Shown: positions 24,802 to 34,261 of the stretch, piece by piece
How positions within the stretch are numbered: position 1 is the first letter of the stretch
How the letters are laid out: each line of letters begins with the position of its first letter
Source: Pseudomonas sp. GD03858
Lineage (GTDB): Bacteria; Pseudomonadota; Gammaproteobacteria; Pseudomonadales; Pseudomonadaceae
DNA length: 64,000 nt
NCBI RefSeq assembly: GCF_029840925.1
Contig: NZ_JAOCDM010000004.1
Location: 43,689-107,688, forward strand
Direction: 5' to 3'
Position numbers and translations under genes: made by a program
Notes under the pieces: generated by a model
What the model was told of the DNA's origin: nothing
The model's database searches: none
What the model saw: only the letters and a program-made list of their open reading frames with translations

Positions 24802-25689
24802 TCAGCGTGCGTAGGTCATCAGCACATCAGCCGCGGTCTGGCTGTCCACCGACATCATCACGCTCAGGGCGGTGACGGTGAGGATGGAGAAGCCGAACAC
24901 CTTGCGTGCCCACTTGCTGTCGTCCTCGGCCTTGTAGCCACCCCAGGCCATGTACAGCCAGTACAGGCCCATGGCGGCCGCCACGGCAAGGTAACCCAGG
25001 CCGGCGTAGCCGCCGAGGGTCAGCATCAGGGTCGCCAGGACGAAGGCCAGCACGTACAGCACGATCTGCTTCTTCGCCGCGAGGATACCGCGCGCCACCG
25101 GCAGTACCGGAATGTTGGCGGCGCTGTAGTCCTTGAAGCGGAAGATCGCGATGGCGAAGCTGTGCGGCATCTGCCACAGGCTGAACATCACCAGCAAGGT
25201 CACCGCGGCCAGGTCGAAGCTGTTGCTCACGGCGCAGTAGCCGATCACCGGAGGCATGGCACCGGACAGGCTGCCGACCAGGGTGCCGTGCACCGATTTG
25301 CGCTTCAGCCACAGGCTGTAGAAACCGACGTAGACGATGAAGCCGACCAGGGCGCAGAACGCCGCCAGCGGGTTGGCCTGGACATACAGCAGGCTGAAAC
25401 CCGCCACCCCGAGCAGGGTGGCGTAAAGCAGCGCGAAGGGCAGCGACATGCCGCCCTGGACCATGACGCGGTTCTTGGTGCGCTCCATCTTCTGGTCGAT
25501 GTCGCGGTCGATGCAGTTGTTGAACACGCATCCGGACGCGACCACCAGGGACGTACCGATCACCACCGCCAGGAACAGGGCGAAATCCACATGGCCCTTC
25601 GAGGCAAGGAAGAAACCGCCTGCCACGGAAAGCACGTTACCGAAAATGATCCCCGGTTTGGTGATTTGGATAAGGTGCTTAACGGACAT
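24802..25689 (-). CDS. cyoE: Protohaem IX farnesyltransferase (haem O synthase)
   Basis: A 295-residue membrane protein of the UbiA prenyltransferase superfamily. It adds a farnesyl group to haem B to give haem O, the cofactor of the bo3 oxidase. The prenyl-diphosphate-binding block [19 protein letters not shown] (N-x-x-x-D-x-x-x-D) and about eight to nine hydrophobic segments are visible. It is the last gene of cyoABCDE, 11 bases after cyoD, and is followed by a strong terminator. Confidence 0.97.
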   Translation of the reverse strand: MSVKHLIQITKPGIIFGNVLSVAGGFFLASKGHVDFALFLAVVIGTSLVVASGCVFNNCIDRDIDQKMERTKNRVMVQGGMSLPFALLYATLLGVAGFSLLYVQANPLAAFCALVGFIVYVGFYSLWLKRKSVHGTLVGSLSGAMPPVIGYCAVSNSFDLAAVTLLVMFSLWQMPHSFAIAIFRFKDYSAANIPVLPVARGILAAKKQIVLYVLAFVLATLMLTLGGYAGLGYLAVAAAMGLYWLYMAWGGYKAEDDSKWARKVFGFSILTVTALSVMMSVDSQTAADVLMTYAR

Positions 25690-25700
25690 GCAGTCTTACC

Positions 25701-26033
25701 TCACTTGGCCATCATTTCGAAGTGGATGCTGAACATGATCCACAGCGACAGGCCGACCAGCAGTGCGATGACCAGCACGGTGAACAGGAACGTCGACACG
25801 TTGGAGCGCTGCTCTTTCGAGCGGTCCATGTGCAGGAAGTACACGAGGTGTACCACCACCTGGATGACGGCCATGGCCACCACGATCAGGACGGTCAGGT
25901 TCTTCGGCAGGGTCGGGAACATCACCAGGCCGAACGGGATCGCGGTCAGGATGATCGAGAGCACGAAGCCGATCATGTACGACTTCACGCTACCGTGGTT
26001 ACCCTCGTGATGAGTGTCGTGTGCGCTAGCCAT
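25701..26033 (-). CDS. cyoD: Cytochrome bo3 quinol oxidase subunit IV
   Basis: A 110-residue protein with a His-rich N-terminus (ASAHDTHHEGNHGSVKSY) and three hydrophobic segments, as in CyoD. It assists assembly of the CuB/haem o centre in subunit I. Its ATG overlaps the cyoC stop by one base (TAATG), indicating translational coupling. Confidence 0.96.
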   Translation of the reverse strand: MASAHDTHHEGNHGSVKSYMIGFVLSIILTAIPFGLVMFPTLPKNLTVLIVVAMAVIQVVVHLVYFLHMDRSKEQRSNVSTFLFTVLVIALLVGLSLWIMFSIHFEMMAK

Positions 26034-26656
26034 TACAGAACCCCCAGCAGGTAGACGACGGTGAACACGCAGATCCAGACCACGTCCAGGAAGTGCCAGA
26101 ACAGGCTCAGGCAGCTCATGCGGGTCTTGGCGGTCGGCGTGATGCCGTGCTTGTTGATCTGATACATCATGATCGCCATCCAGATCAGACCGGCAGTCAC
26201 GTGCAGACCGTGGGTACCGACCAGCGCGAAGAACGCCGACAGGAAGCCGCTGCGCTGCGGGCCGTAGCCCTCGGCGATCAGGTGATGGAACTCATAGATT
26301 TCCATCGCGATGAAGGCCGCGCCGAACACGAAGGTCACGGCCAGCCAGCCCAGCACGCCGGCTTTCTTGCCGTCGAACATCTTCAGCATGGCGAAGCCGA
26401 AGGTGATCGAGGACAGCAGCAGGAACGCGGTTTCGACCAGCACGAAGTCGAGCTGGAAGATGTCATGACCCGACGGGCCGCCGGCGAAACCGCCGGACAG
26501 CACCGCGTAGGTGGCGAAGAGCGACGCAAACAGGATGCAGTCGGTCATCAGGTACAGCCAGAAACCGAGTACGGTCATCTGGCCCGAGTCGTGGTGGTGG
26601 TCATCGTGCGCATGGTCATGGCCATGCGCGCCACCGTGGATTACTTGACTGGACAT
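26033..26656 (-). CDS. cyoC: Cytochrome bo3 quinol oxidase subunit III
   Basis: A 207-residue protein with a His/Asp-rich cytosolic N-terminus ([18 protein letters not shown]) and five membrane segments, typical of CyoC. It belongs to the haem-copper oxidase subunit III family. It overlaps cyoD by one base and follows cyoB by three bases. Confidence 0.97.
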   Translation of the reverse strand: MSSQVIHGGAHGHDHAHDDHHHDSGQMTVLGFWLYLMTDCILFASLFATYAVLSGGFAGGPSGHDIFQLDFVLVETAFLLLSSITFGFAMLKMFDGKKAGVLGWLAVTFVFGAAFIAMEIYEFHHLIAEGYGPQRSGFLSAFFALVGTHGLHVTAGLIWMAIMMYQINKHGITPTAKTRMSCLSLFWHFLDVVWICVFTVVYLLGVL

Positions 26657-26659
26657 TGA

Positions 26660-28678
26660 TTACACCCGTTCAAACGATTCGACACGTGCGCCGGCAGGCA
26701 GAGCACCTGCTTGGGCCAGCGCTTTCATGCGCTCGCCTTCGATGCGCGCCACTTCTTCGGCCGGAACCATGTAGCCCTGGTCGTCACGCGCGGCGTGGCG
26801 AACGAAGACAGCGATGGTCGCAACCAGGCTCGCGCCCACCAGCCACCAGATGTGCCAGATGAAGGCGAAGCCGAACACGGTCAGGAACAGACCCATGAAC
26901 AGGCCGGTAGCAGTGTTGCTCGGCATGTGGATCGCTTCGTACTTGGCAGGCGCCTTGTAGGCAACACCGGCTTCCTTGGCTTCGTGCCAGGCGTCCAGGC
27001 CAACTTTCTCAGGCATGTGAGCGAAGTTGTAGAACGGAGGTGGCGACGAAGTCGACCATTCCAGGGTACGGCCGCCCCATGGATCGCCAGTGACGTCCAT
27101 GTTGTCCTTGCGGTCGCGAACCGAGACGTAGATCTGGATCAGCTGGCAAGCGATACCGAACAGGATCAGCACGGCGCCGACCACGGCTACGTACAGGTAG
27201 GGTTCCCACAGCGGGTTGTCGGAGTGGTTCAGACGACGGGTCATGCCCATGAAGCCCAGGGCGTACAGCGGCATGAACGCTACGTAGAAGCCGGAGATCC
27301 AGAACCAGAAGGCAGCCTTGCCCCACTTCTCGTTCAGGGTGAAACCGAAGGCTTTCGGGAACCAGAAGGCGAAGCCGGCGATGTAGCCGAATACCGCGCC
27401 ACCGATGATCACGTTGTGGAAGTGGGCGATCACGAACAGGCTGTTGTGCAGAACGAAGTCGGCACCTGGAACAGCCAGCAGGACGCCGGTCATGCCACCG
27501 ATGGAGAAAGTGACCATGAAGCCCAGGGTCCACATGATCGGCGCGGTGAAGCGCAGACGGCCCTGGTAGATGGTGAACAGCCAGTTGAACAGCTTCACAC
27601 CGGTCGGAATGGAGATCAGCATCGTCGCCAGGCCGAAGAAGGTGTTGACGCTGGCGCCGGCACCCATGGTGAAGAAGTGGTGCAGCCAGACCGCGAAGCC
27701 GAGGATGGCGATCGCGCCCGAGGCGTAGATCATCGAGTGGTGACCGAACAGGCGCTTGCCCGCGAAGGTCGAGGTGACTTCCGAGAACACGCCGAAGGCC
27801 GGCAGGATCAGGATGTAGACCTCAGGGTGACCCCACGCCCAGAACAGGTTGACGTACATCATCGGGTTCCCACCAAGCTCGTTGGTGAAGATGTGGAAGT
27901 CCAGATAACGGTCAACGGTCAGCAGGGCGAGTGCGGCGGTCAGGATCGGGAAGGAAGCGACGATCAGCACGTTGGCCCAGGTGCAGGTCCAGGTGAAGAT
28001 CGGCATGTCCATCAGCTTCATGCCAGGGGCGCGCATCTTCATCACGGTGACGAGGAAGTTCACGCCGGTAAGCGTCGTACCCAATCCGGATAGCTGTAGC
28101 GCCCAGATGTAGTAGTCGACACCCACCCCAGGGCTGTACTGGATACCCGCGAGCGGCGGATAGGCAACCCAGCCGGTCTTGGCGAATTCGCCAACGCCCA
28201 GCGAGATGTTGACCAGCAGCACGCCTGCCAGCAGCAGGTAGAAGCTCAGGGAGTTGAGGAACGGGAAGGCAACGTCACGCGCACCGATCTGCAGCGGAAC
28301 CGCGAGGTTCATCAGGCCGGTGAAGAACGGCATCGCCATGAAGATGATCATGATCACACCGTGGGCGGTGAAGATCTGGTCATAGTGTTCAGGCGGCAGG
28401 TAGCCTTCGGAGCCACCGGTGGCGGCGGCCAGCTGGGTACGCATCATGATGGCGTCGGCGAAGCCGCGCAGCAGCATGATCATAGCGACGATGATGTACA
28501 TCACGCCGATTTTCTTGTGGTCGACCGTGGTCAGCCACTCGGTCCACAAGTAGGTCCACTTGCGGAAATAGGTGATGGCACCAACGACGGCGATACCACC
28601 GAGCGCGATCATGGCAAGCGTCACCATGACTATCGGCTCGTGATAGGGTATCGCCTCCAGGCTTAATTTACCGAACAT
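26660..28678 (-). CDS. cyoB: Cytochrome bo3 quinol oxidase subunit I
   Basis: The 672-residue catalytic subunit. It oxidises ubiquinol, reduces O2 to water at the haem o3-CuB centre and pumps protons. Visible haem-copper signatures include [16 protein letters not shown] (low-spin haem ligand region), [22 protein letters not shown] (CuB His and cross-linked Tyr), [12 protein letters not shown] (CuB His pair) and [16 protein letters not shown] (the late haem-ligand histidines). The length is close to E. coli CyoB (663). It lies in a tight operon with three-base gaps on both sides. Confidence 0.98.
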   Translation of the reverse strand: MFGKLSLEAIPYHEPIVMVTLAMIALGGIAVVGAITYFRKWTYLWTEWLTTVDHKKIGVMYIIVAMIMLLRGFADAIMMRTQLAAATGGSEGYLPPEHYDQIFTAHGVIMIIFMAMPFFTGLMNLAVPLQIGARDVAFPFLNSLSFYLLLAGVLLVNISLGVGEFAKTGWVAYPPLAGIQYSPGVGVDYYIWALQLSGLGTTLTGVNFLVTVMKMRAPGMKLMDMPIFTWTCTWANVLIVASFPILTAALALLTVDRYLDFHIFTNELGGNPMMYVNLFWAWGHPEVYILILPAFGVFSEVTSTFAGKRLFGHHSMIYASGAIAILGFAVWLHHFFTMGAGASVNTFFGLATMLISIPTGVKLFNWLFTIYQGRLRFTAPIMWTLGFMVTFSIGGMTGVLLAVPGADFVLHNSLFVIAHFHNVIIGGAVFGYIAGFAFWFPKAFGFTLNEKWGKAAFWFWISGFYVAFMPLYALGFMGMTRRLNHSDNPLWEPYLYVAVVGAVLILFGIACQLIQIYVSVRDRKDNMDVTGDPWGGRTLEWSTSSPPPFYNFAHMPEKVGLDAWHEAKEAGVAYKAPAKYEAIHMPSNTATGLFMGLFLTVFGFAFIWHIWWLVGASLVATIAVFVRHAARDDQGYMVPAEEVARIEGERMKALAQAGALPAGARVESFERV

Positions 28679-28681
28679 CTC

Positions 28682-29626
28682 TTACTCCTCTGCACCGGCA
28701 GCTGGTTGCATACTCGATTCCACACCCTTGGTTGTGGCCAGATCTTTGCTGCCTGCTTCTTCGTGGCTCGGACGACCGCGGTTCATGCCTTCGTACTTGT
28801 CGACGATGCGCTGGAACTGGTCAGCCGGCGCCTCGCTGTACAGCTCGACCGGGTTGTTTTCGCTTGGTTTGGCCAAGGCGTCGTATTCGGCCTTGTCCAG
28901 TTTCTTCGGCGATGCCTTCACTTCAGCGACCCATGCATCGAAGTCGGCTTGCGAAGTGGCGACAGCCTTGAATTTCATACCGGTGAAGCCGGCGCCGCTG
29001 TAGTTGGCGGAGATACCGTCGAACACACCGTTCTCGTTGGCGATCAGGTGCAGTTTGGTGGTCATGCCAGCCATGGCGTAGATCTGACCGCCCAGACCCG
29101 GGATGAAGAAGGAGTTCATCACGGCATCGGAGGTGACGCGGAAGTTGACCGGAGTGTTAGCCGGGAAGACGATCTTGTTGACCGTGGCGATGCCCTGCTC
29201 CGGGTAGATGAACAGCCATTTCCAGTCCAGCGCGACCACGTCGATCTGCACCGGCTTCACATCGGAATCCAGTGGACGGTACGGGTCCAGCTTGTGGGTG
29301 GAGTGGTAAGTGACGTAGCCCAGGGCGATGATGATCAGGATCGGGATGATCCACACCGCGGCTTCGATCTTGGTCGAGTGCGACCAGTCGGGGGTGTAGG
29401 TGGCGGCCTTGTTGGAAGCACGGTACTTCCAGGCGAACGCCAGGGTCATGATGATCACGGGCACGACCACCAGCAGCATCAGGCCGGTGGCGATCAGGAT
29501 CAGGTTCTTTTGCTCAATGCCGACCTGGCCCTTCGGATCGAGCAGGGTCCAGTTGCACCCACTGAGTAAAAGCATGCCTAAAAAGGGCAATATGCCAAAC
29601 AGTCTGGGGTAACGCTTTTTACTCAT
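28682..29626 (-). CDS. cyoA: Cytochrome bo3 quinol oxidase subunit II
   Basis: A 314-residue lipoprotein. The signal peptide ends in a lipobox LLLSGC (modified Cys24), then come two membrane helices and a periplasmic cupredoxin-like domain (about 120-280) that lacks the CuA ligands, as expected for quinol rather than cytochrome c oxidases. It is the first gene of the operon. A GAGG ribosome site lies seven bases before the ATG. The 560-bp upstream gap should hold the promoter. Confidence 0.97.
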   Translation of the reverse strand: MSKKRYPRLFGILPFLGMLLLSGCNWTLLDPKGQVGIEQKNLILIATGLMLLVVVPVIIMTLAFAWKYRASNKAATYTPDWSHSTKIEAAVWIIPILIIIALGYVTYHSTHKLDPYRPLDSDVKPVQIDVVALDWKWLFIYPEQGIATVNKIVFPANTPVNFRVTSDAVMNSFFIPGLGGQIYAMAGMTTKLHLIANENGVFDGISANYSGAGFTGMKFKAVATSQADFDAWVAEVKASPKKLDKAEYDALAKPSENNPVELYSEAPADQFQRIVDKYEGMNRGRPSHEEAGSKDLATTKGVESSMQPAAGAEE

Positions 29627-30186
29627 CTCACGACCTCTAGATCAGCTTGCTTCAATGCAATTTGTGTTTTGGTAGCCAACACTTCGTCCTGCCAAGTGCG
29701 GCAATTCGCGCCCGTACTCGCTCCTGCCCGGGGTCCGACTGCAGGACCTTGGCGTCAAGCGTGTTAGCGGTGCTTATGGTTTCGTAGGCAACAGGCCTGT
29801 ACTTCAGACCAAGTCCATTTGGTGCGGGAAAACGCGGAGGGGGGTCCGCCCGGTATCGCCGTTGGGCGAAACTTGTCGAAGTCAGCAAATGGAAAGCGCT
29901 GCGGCTTCCATCAATCCTGCGACTCGCAAGCAGTGCCGAACGGAAATTGGGGGCGATTGTAGATAGGTCGATAGACCTTGACTATGACTTATTGAGCAAC
30001 AGTCTTTTACAGGATGCGTAACAATGCTGCTCAAAAAATCAACTTCGCGACAGTTTGTCGCACCCCGCTTGATAGCCCTGAAACCCTTGCTGCGCAAGGG
30101 CTAAAGCCTGATCTGGATCAACTGCGGGGAAAGATTTCCGACTTATCTCGCCGCGCAACAGACCTGGGTCAACTCGGGACTTTGGT
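29627..30186. promoter_or_regulatory. Upstream control region of the cyo operon
   Basis: A 560-bp gap with lower GC than its surroundings and no convincing gene. On the minus strand a TACAAT -10-like hexamer lies at 29956-29961. Immediately upstream, between the -10 and a weak -35, is the palindrome AGGTC-GATA-GACCT (29965-29978), a possible operator. If used, it would give a ~320-base leader before cyoA. A near-consensus Anr/FNR box lies at 30108-30121. Promoter use is inferred. Confidence 0.4.
30108..30121. promoter_or_regulatory. Near-consensus Anr/FNR box
   Basis: CTGAT-CTGG-ATCAA matches the TTGAT-N4-ATCAA consensus at nine of ten positions. It lies between the dsbB stop and cyoA, about 480 bp upstream of the cyoA start. 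Anr is known to influence terminal oxidase expression in Pseudomonas. The distance makes its target uncertain. Confidence 0.4.
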
Positions 30187-30693
30187 CTAAGCGCGACGAC
30201 GGTTGCGGTAGATGCCCAGCGGCACCAGGATCGCCGTCAGCACGAACGCCACCAGGGCCCACTGGGCGAGGGACAGGCCAAGGATCGGCGGGTACGGCGT
30301 GGAGCAGAAACCGTCGACCTGGAACGCCAGCGGCCAGAGCTTGGCCAGGGGCAGGTCGTCGACGATGGGCTGGAGCGTGTCGATGCCGCAGCTGACCATC
30401 GGGTTGGCGAGTATATACACATGGTTGCCGGCCGCAACGATCCCGCCGATGGCGCTGAGCACCACCAGGGCCTCGAAGAAGGTCAGGCTCTTGCGCCCCG
30501 GCATGGCGGCGGCGATGAAGGCGAAGACCGCGATGAACAGCAAGGCATAGCGCTGCAGGATGCACAGCGGGCACGGCGCCTCGCCCAGCACCACCTGCAT
30601 GTACAGCGCGCCGCCGATCAACGCCAGGCAGATCACGCCGAGAAGCACCAGAAAGCGCCGTTCCCGATTCAGGCGCGATGTGAGTTCGTTCAT
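30187..30693 (-). CDS. dsbB: Disulfide bond formation protein B
   Basis: A 168-residue inner-membrane protein that re-oxidises DsbA and passes electrons to quinone. It shows four hydrophobic helices, the first periplasmic redox pair CPLC (Cys41, Cys44) and a second pair Cys102/Cys130 (VSCGIDTLQ...DGFCSTPYP). I chose ATG 30693 because of an AAGGA site seven bases upstream and because the family starts close to the first helix. Pseudomonads usually carry two DsbB paralogues; which one this is cannot be told from sequence alone. Confidence 0.93.
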   Translation of the reverse strand: MNELTSRLNRERRFLVLLGVICLALIGGALYMQVVLGEAPCPLCILQRYALLFIAVFAFIAAAMPGRKSLTFFEALVVLSAIGGIVAAGNHVYILANPMVSCGIDTLQPIVDDLPLAKLWPLAFQVDGFCSTPYPPILGLSLAQWALVAFVLTAILVPLGIYRNRRRA

Positions 30694-30936
30694 TGCCGGT
30701 TCCTTCGATGGAGAGTGGCAGCGCTGGCTGCCCGGGGGCGCCAAGTCTACACGCTGGAGATGACCTGTGAATGCATAGAGGGGGCGTGCGCGGCTATCCA
30801 TTGATGACCTAGGACCGAGCGGGTCGGTTTCGGTTCAACTGCCGCGGATGAAAAACACGGCAGCCCGAGCGCCGGACAGGGCCAAGCCCCTCGACACTCA
30901 GGAGTGAAGGATACAGTGATTAAAGGAGGATTAAAG

Positions 30937-30987
30937 ATGAACGCCAGTGTAGAGGCGTTCATCTCTTTCTATATAGAGAAGGGATAG
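30937..30987 (+). CDS. Possible 16-residue peptide / leader ORF
   Basis: ATG at 30937 follows an unusually strong ribosome site (TAAAGGAGGA at 30921-30930) and reads MNASVEAFISFYIEKG before TAG at 30985-30987. The codons overlap a hairpin GAACGCC...GGCGTTC. It could be a real micro-protein, a leader, or the decayed 5' end of a lost gene. The 21-bp inverted repeat begins two bases after the stop. Only the ribosome site supports translation. Confidence 0.3.
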   Translation: MNASVEAFISFYIEKG

Positions 30988-30988
30988 G

Positions 30989-31122
30989 CCCAATCGCTGC
31001 GGTTCGGCGCTCGGCCACGCCGACAGCGCCGAATGTCATCGTCCGTTTCGTTCTCGATTACCCACGGCCGGGAGCATCCGGGTGCTGCCGGCCCGACAGA
31101 ACGCCGAACCGCAGCGATTGGG
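30989..31122. repeat. Perfect 21-bp inverted repeats 92 bp apart
   Basis: The 21-bp arm at 30989-31009 (beginning CCCAATCGCTGCGGTTCGGC) is the exact reverse complement of 31102-31122. Homology stops at the arm ends; the 92-bp interior is not palindromic. It resembles a small transposon-like or phage-like remnant, but no target duplication is clear. Confidence 0.75.
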
Positions 31123-31127
31123 ATGAA

Positions 31128-31195
31128 TCGCGGGGCAAGCCCGCCCCCACGCCAGCACCACCTGGTTCAGCGTGGGAGCGGGCTTGCCCCGCGAC
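31128..31195. repeat. REP pair downstream of hmp
   Basis: Facing palindromes: ATCGCGGGGCAAGCCCGCCC at the left and GGGCGGGCTTGCCCCGCGAT-type at the right, 12 bases beyond the hmp stop. Same subtype as 34099-34178 and 36302-36389. Confidence 0.8.
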
Positions 31196-31207
31196 GGGCT
31201 CAGCGTT

Positions 31208-32386
31208 TCACTGCAAAGCCGCCGCCGGCCCGAAGAACTCGTAGCGGCTCTGCCCTTCCGGCACGCCCAGGCCCTTGAGCTGGCGCTTGATCGCGGCCAT
31301 GAAGCCCTTCGGCCCGAGGAAGTAGGCATCGATGTCACGCTCACGCGGCAACCACTCGCCCAGCAGCGCCTGATCCAGCAGGCCGACGGCGTCGGCTTTG
31401 CGGCTGCCATCGTCCTCGGCGTAGCAATAGAAGCGCTTGAGCTGCGGGTGCTTCGCGGCCAGATCATCGACCCAGTCACCGAAGGCATGCACCGCGCCAT
31501 TGCGCGCGCAATGGATGAAGTGCACCGCACGCTCGGTCTCGAGCGCCGCCTCGAGCATGGCCAAGGTCGGAGTGATGCCCACGCCGCCACTGATCAGCAC
31601 CAGCGGCTTGTCACTGGCCACCAGGGTGAAGTCGCCGGACGGTGGGAACAGTTGCAGGGTATCGCCGACCATCAACCCGTCATGCAGGTAGTTGGAGACC
31701 TTGCCCCCCGCTTCGCGCTTGACGCTGATGCGGTACTGCTCGCCGTCGCACAGGGCCGACAACGAGTAGTTGCGACGCAGCTCCTGGCCATCGATGAACA
31801 GCTGCAGACCGATGTACTGGCCCGGCTCGGCCTTGAGCACCGGCTTGCCATCGACCGGGACGAAGTAGAACGAGACGATCTCGCGGCTTTCCTGCTCGCG
31901 GCGCGCCAGGCGGAATTCACGGCTACCGCGCCAGCCGCCGGCGGCCTGCTCCTTCTCTTTATAGAGGTTCTCTTCCGCGCCGATGAGGATGTCGGCCAGC
32001 TGGCCGTAGGCCGCGGCCCAGGCAGCGATGACTTCTGGCGTGGCGATGTCCTTGCCCAACACTTCCTCGATAGCGCGCAGCAGGCAGCTGCCGACGATCG
32101 GGTAGTGCTCGGGGAGAATCTGCAGGGCCACATGCTTGTTGATGATCTGCCCGACCAGGCCACCGAGCTGCTCGAGCCGGTCGATGTGGCGGGCATACAT
32201 CAGCACGCCATTGGCCAGGGCACGCGGCTGGTCGCCGCTGGCCTGGTGGGCCTGATTGAACAGCGGGCGCACCTCGGGGTACTCGCTGAGCATCAATTTG
32301 TAGAAATGGGTGGTCAGGGCCTCGCCGCCGCTTTCCAGCAGGGGGACGGTGGCCTTGATGATTGCACGTTGTTCGGCATTGAGCAT
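31208..32386 (-). CDS. hmp: Flavohaemoglobin, nitric oxide dioxygenase
   Basis: A 392-residue protein that converts NO and O2 to nitrate using NAD(P)H. The globin domain (1-140) carries Tyr29, Gln53 and the proximal His85, matching E. coli Hmp numbering. The FAD domain has RNYSLS and the NAD domain has GGVGITPTLAMLE. It is divergent from norR, with two GT-N7-AC sites and a sigma-54-like element in the 154-bp gap, so induction by NO through NorR is expected. Confidence 0.97.
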   Translation of the reverse strand: MLNAEQRAIIKATVPLLESGGEALTTHFYKLMLSEYPEVRPLFNQAHQASGDQPRALANGVLMYARHIDRLEQLGGLVGQIINKHVALQILPEHYPIVGSCLLRAIEEVLGKDIATPEVIAAWAAAYGQLADILIGAEENLYKEKEQAAGGWRGSREFRLARREQESREIVSFYFVPVDGKPVLKAEPGQYIGLQLFIDGQELRRNYSLSALCDGEQYRISVKREAGGKVSNYLHDGLMVGDTLQLFPPSGDFTLVASDKPLVLISGGVGITPTLAMLEAALETERAVHFIHCARNGAVHAFGDWVDDLAAKHPQLKRFYCYAEDDGSRKADAVGLLDQALLGEWLPRERDIDAYFLGPKGFMAAIKRQLKGLGVPEGQSRYEFFGPAAALQ

Positions 32387-32433
32387 TGCGACAACTCCTG
32401 AGCCTTTGGCTTCGAATGGTTGCCTTCGCTATT

Positions 32434-32448
32434 TCAGCAATCGTGCCA
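32434..32448 (-). promoter_or_regulatory. Sigma-54-like promoter for hmp
   Basis: The minus strand reads TGGCAC-GATTG-CTGA. The -24 part is perfect. The -12 part has A where the consensus GC ends in C, so the match is imperfect. Spacing is that of sigma-54 promoters. The position, downstream of the NorR-type sites and about 48 bases before the hmp start, fits. Confidence 0.5.
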
Positions 32449-32489
32449 ACTTCAAAACCCCATGAAATCAGGGGCTTGAGCCAGTCGCT

Positions 32490-32526
32490 GTCAAAACGAC
32501 ACACTCAAGCGTATAGTCAATCCGAC
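32490..32526. promoter_or_regulatory. Two NorR-type GT-N7-AC sites
   Basis: GTCAAAACGAC (32490-32500) and GTCAATCCGAC (32516-32526) both fit GT-N7-AC, the NorR half-site pattern known from E. coli norVW. They share GTCAA-N2-CGAC and are 26 bp apart. The second ends only 14 bases before the norR start, so autoregulation is also likely. Confidence 0.6.
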
Positions 32527-32540
32527 CAACAGGAGTCCAT

Positions 32541-34091
32541 ATGACTGCAAAGCCCCTGCTCACCGCCCTGCTCCCCCTGGTCAGCGACCTGTCCTGCGAC
32601 CTGCCCGACCAGGAGCGCTATCGCCGGCTACTGGAGGCCATGCGCGGCCTGCTGCCGTGCGACGCCGCCGCACTGCTGCGGCTCGATGGCGAATGGCTGG
32701 TGCCGCTGGCGGTCGACGGACTTTCGCCCGATACCCTGGGCCGACGCTTCCGGGTCAGCGAACATCCGCGCTTCGAGATCTTGCTGAGCAGCCCACGGCC
32801 GACTCGCTTCGCCAGCGACAGCCCGCTGCCCGACCCCTACGACGGCCTGGTCAATGCCCAGCACGTCGATCTCGAAGTGCATGACTGCATGGGCTGCCCA
32901 TTGATGGTCGACGAACGCCCCTGGGGCCTGCTGACCCTCGATGCCCTCAGCCCCGGTCAGTTCCAGAGCCTGGAACTGGACGCCCTGCAGGCGTTCGCCA
33001 GCCTGGCTGCCGCCACCGTCACCGTGGCCGAACGCATCGAGCACCTGGCCCTGCGCGCCGAGGATGAACACCAGCGCGCCGAGTTGTATCGCCAGGCCAG
33101 CGGCCAGGACCGGGAGCTGATCGGCCAGAGCACGGCGCACAAACGCCTGGTCGAGGAAATCCGCCTGGTCGCTGGCAGCGACCTGACCGTGCTGATCACC
33201 GGCGAGACCGGCGTCGGCAAGGAGCTGGTGGCCCAGGCCCTGCACCGCGCCAGCCATCGCGCCGACAAGCCGCTGATCAGCCTCAACTGTGCCGCCCTGC
33301 CCGACACACTGGTGGAGAGCGAGCTGTTCGGCCATGTGCGCGGCGCCTTTACCGGCGCCCACGGCGAGCGCCGTGGCAAGTTCGAGCTGGCCAATGGCGG
33401 CACGTTGTTCCTCGACGAAGTCGGCGAGCTGCCGCTGGCGGTGCAGGCCAAGCTGCTGCGGGTGCTGCAAAGCGGTCAGTTGCAGCGACTGGGTTCCGAT
33501 CGCGAGCACCTGGTGGATGTGCGCCTGATCGCCGCCACCAACCGCAACCTGGCCGAAGAAGTGCGCAGCGGCAACTTCCGCGCCGACTTCTATCACCGCC
33601 TGAGCGTGTATCCGCTGCAGGTCCCGCCACTGCGCGAGCGCGGTCGCGATGTGCTGCTGCTGGCCGGTTACTTCCTCGAGCAGAACCGCTCCCGACTCGG
33701 TCTGGGCAGCCTGCGCCTGTCAACCGATGCCCAGGCTGCGCTGCTGGCCTACGCCTGGCCGGGCAATGTGCGCGAGCTGGAACACCTGATCGGTCGTTCG
33801 GCGCTCAAGGCGCTGGGGCAGCATGGGCAACGGCCGAAGATTCTCACACTGGAGGCGGCTGACCTTGATCTGCGCACCATGGCGCCCATCGTCCATGTCG
33901 AGACCGAGACACCTCCCGCCGATGCGCCGCTGCCCGAAGGCGGCCTGCGCGAGGCGGTGGATGACTATCAGCGACAGATCGTCGAAGCGTGCCTGGCGCG
34001 TCACGGGGACAACTGGGCTGCCGCGGCACGGGAGCTAGGGCTGGACCGGGCCAATCTGAGCCGATTGGCCAAGCGGCTGGGCCTGCGCTGA
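32541..34091 (+). CDS. norR: NO-responsive sigma-54 activator NorR
   Basis: A 516-residue three-domain bacterial enhancer-binding protein. The N-terminal GAF domain (about 1-170) senses NO through a mononuclear iron; HDC at 114-116 and nearby Asp residues resemble the ligand region. The AAA+ domain has Walker A GETGVGKE (221-228), the sigma-54-contacting GAFTGA (268-273) and [12 protein letters not shown]-terminal Fis-type helix-turn-helix follows ([26 protein letters not shown]). An AGGAG ribosome site precedes the ATG. It activates the divergent hmp gene. Confidence 0.94.
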   Translation: MTAKPLLTALLPLVSDLSCDLPDQERYRRLLEAMRGLLPCDAAALLRLDGEWLVPLAVDGLSPDTLGRRFRVSEHPRFEILLSSPRPTRFASDSPLPDPYDGLVNAQHVDLEVHDCMGCPLMVDERPWGLLTLDALSPGQFQSLELDALQAFASLAAATVTVAERIEHLALRAEDEHQRAELYRQASGQDRELIGQSTAHKRLVEEIRLVAGSDLTVLITGETGVGKELVAQALHRASHRADKPLISLNCAALPDTLVESELFGHVRGAFTGAHGERRGKFELANGGTLFLDEVGELPLAVQAKLLRVLQSGQLQRLGSDREHLVDVRLIAATNRNLAEEVRSGNFRADFYHRLSVYPLQVPPLRERGRDVLLLAGYFLEQNRSRLGLGSLRLSTDAQAALLAYAWPGNVRELEHLIGRSALKALGQHGQRPKILTLEAADLDLRTMAPIVHVETETPPADAPLPEGGLREAVDDYQRQIVEACLARHGDNWAAAARELGLDRANLSRLAKRLGLR

Positions 34092-34098
34092 GGACGCC

Positions 34099-34178
34099 AT
34101 CGCGGGGCAAGCCCGCTCCCACGCAGGCAGGTCAAGCAGGCAGGGTAAACAGCATGGGAGCGGGCTTGCCCGATGGAT
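34099..34178. repeat. REP pair after norR
   Basis: Facing palindromes ATCGCGGGGCAAGCCCGCTC and GGAGCGGGCTTGCCCGATGG lie between the norR stop and cheV. They are the same subtype as those at 31128 and 36302. Confidence 0.8.
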
Positions 34179-34261
34179 CGCCAATAGCAAACTAAGCTAA
34201 AGCCCGGCGCCCGAAAGCCGATAACCCGGCATCCTCTCCATTTCGAACCGAAGGTTGCCCA

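Larger units (their letters stand above)
30694..31207. other. 514-bp gap between dsbB and hmp with mini-ORF and inverted repeats
   Basis: It contains the dsbB promoter side, a strong ribosome site with a 16-codon reading frame (30937-30987) over a hairpin, a pair of perfect 21-bp inverted repeats (30989-31009 and 31102-31122), and a REP pair (31128-31195) just past the hmp stop. I see no ordinary gene in it. Confidence 0.6.

Noticed and set aside
31036..31590. 184-codon minus-strand frame over the hmp 3' end
   Set aside because: It overlaps hmp out of frame and extends into REP and inverted-repeat DNA. Its composition is an Arg/Ser/Ala-rich shadow.
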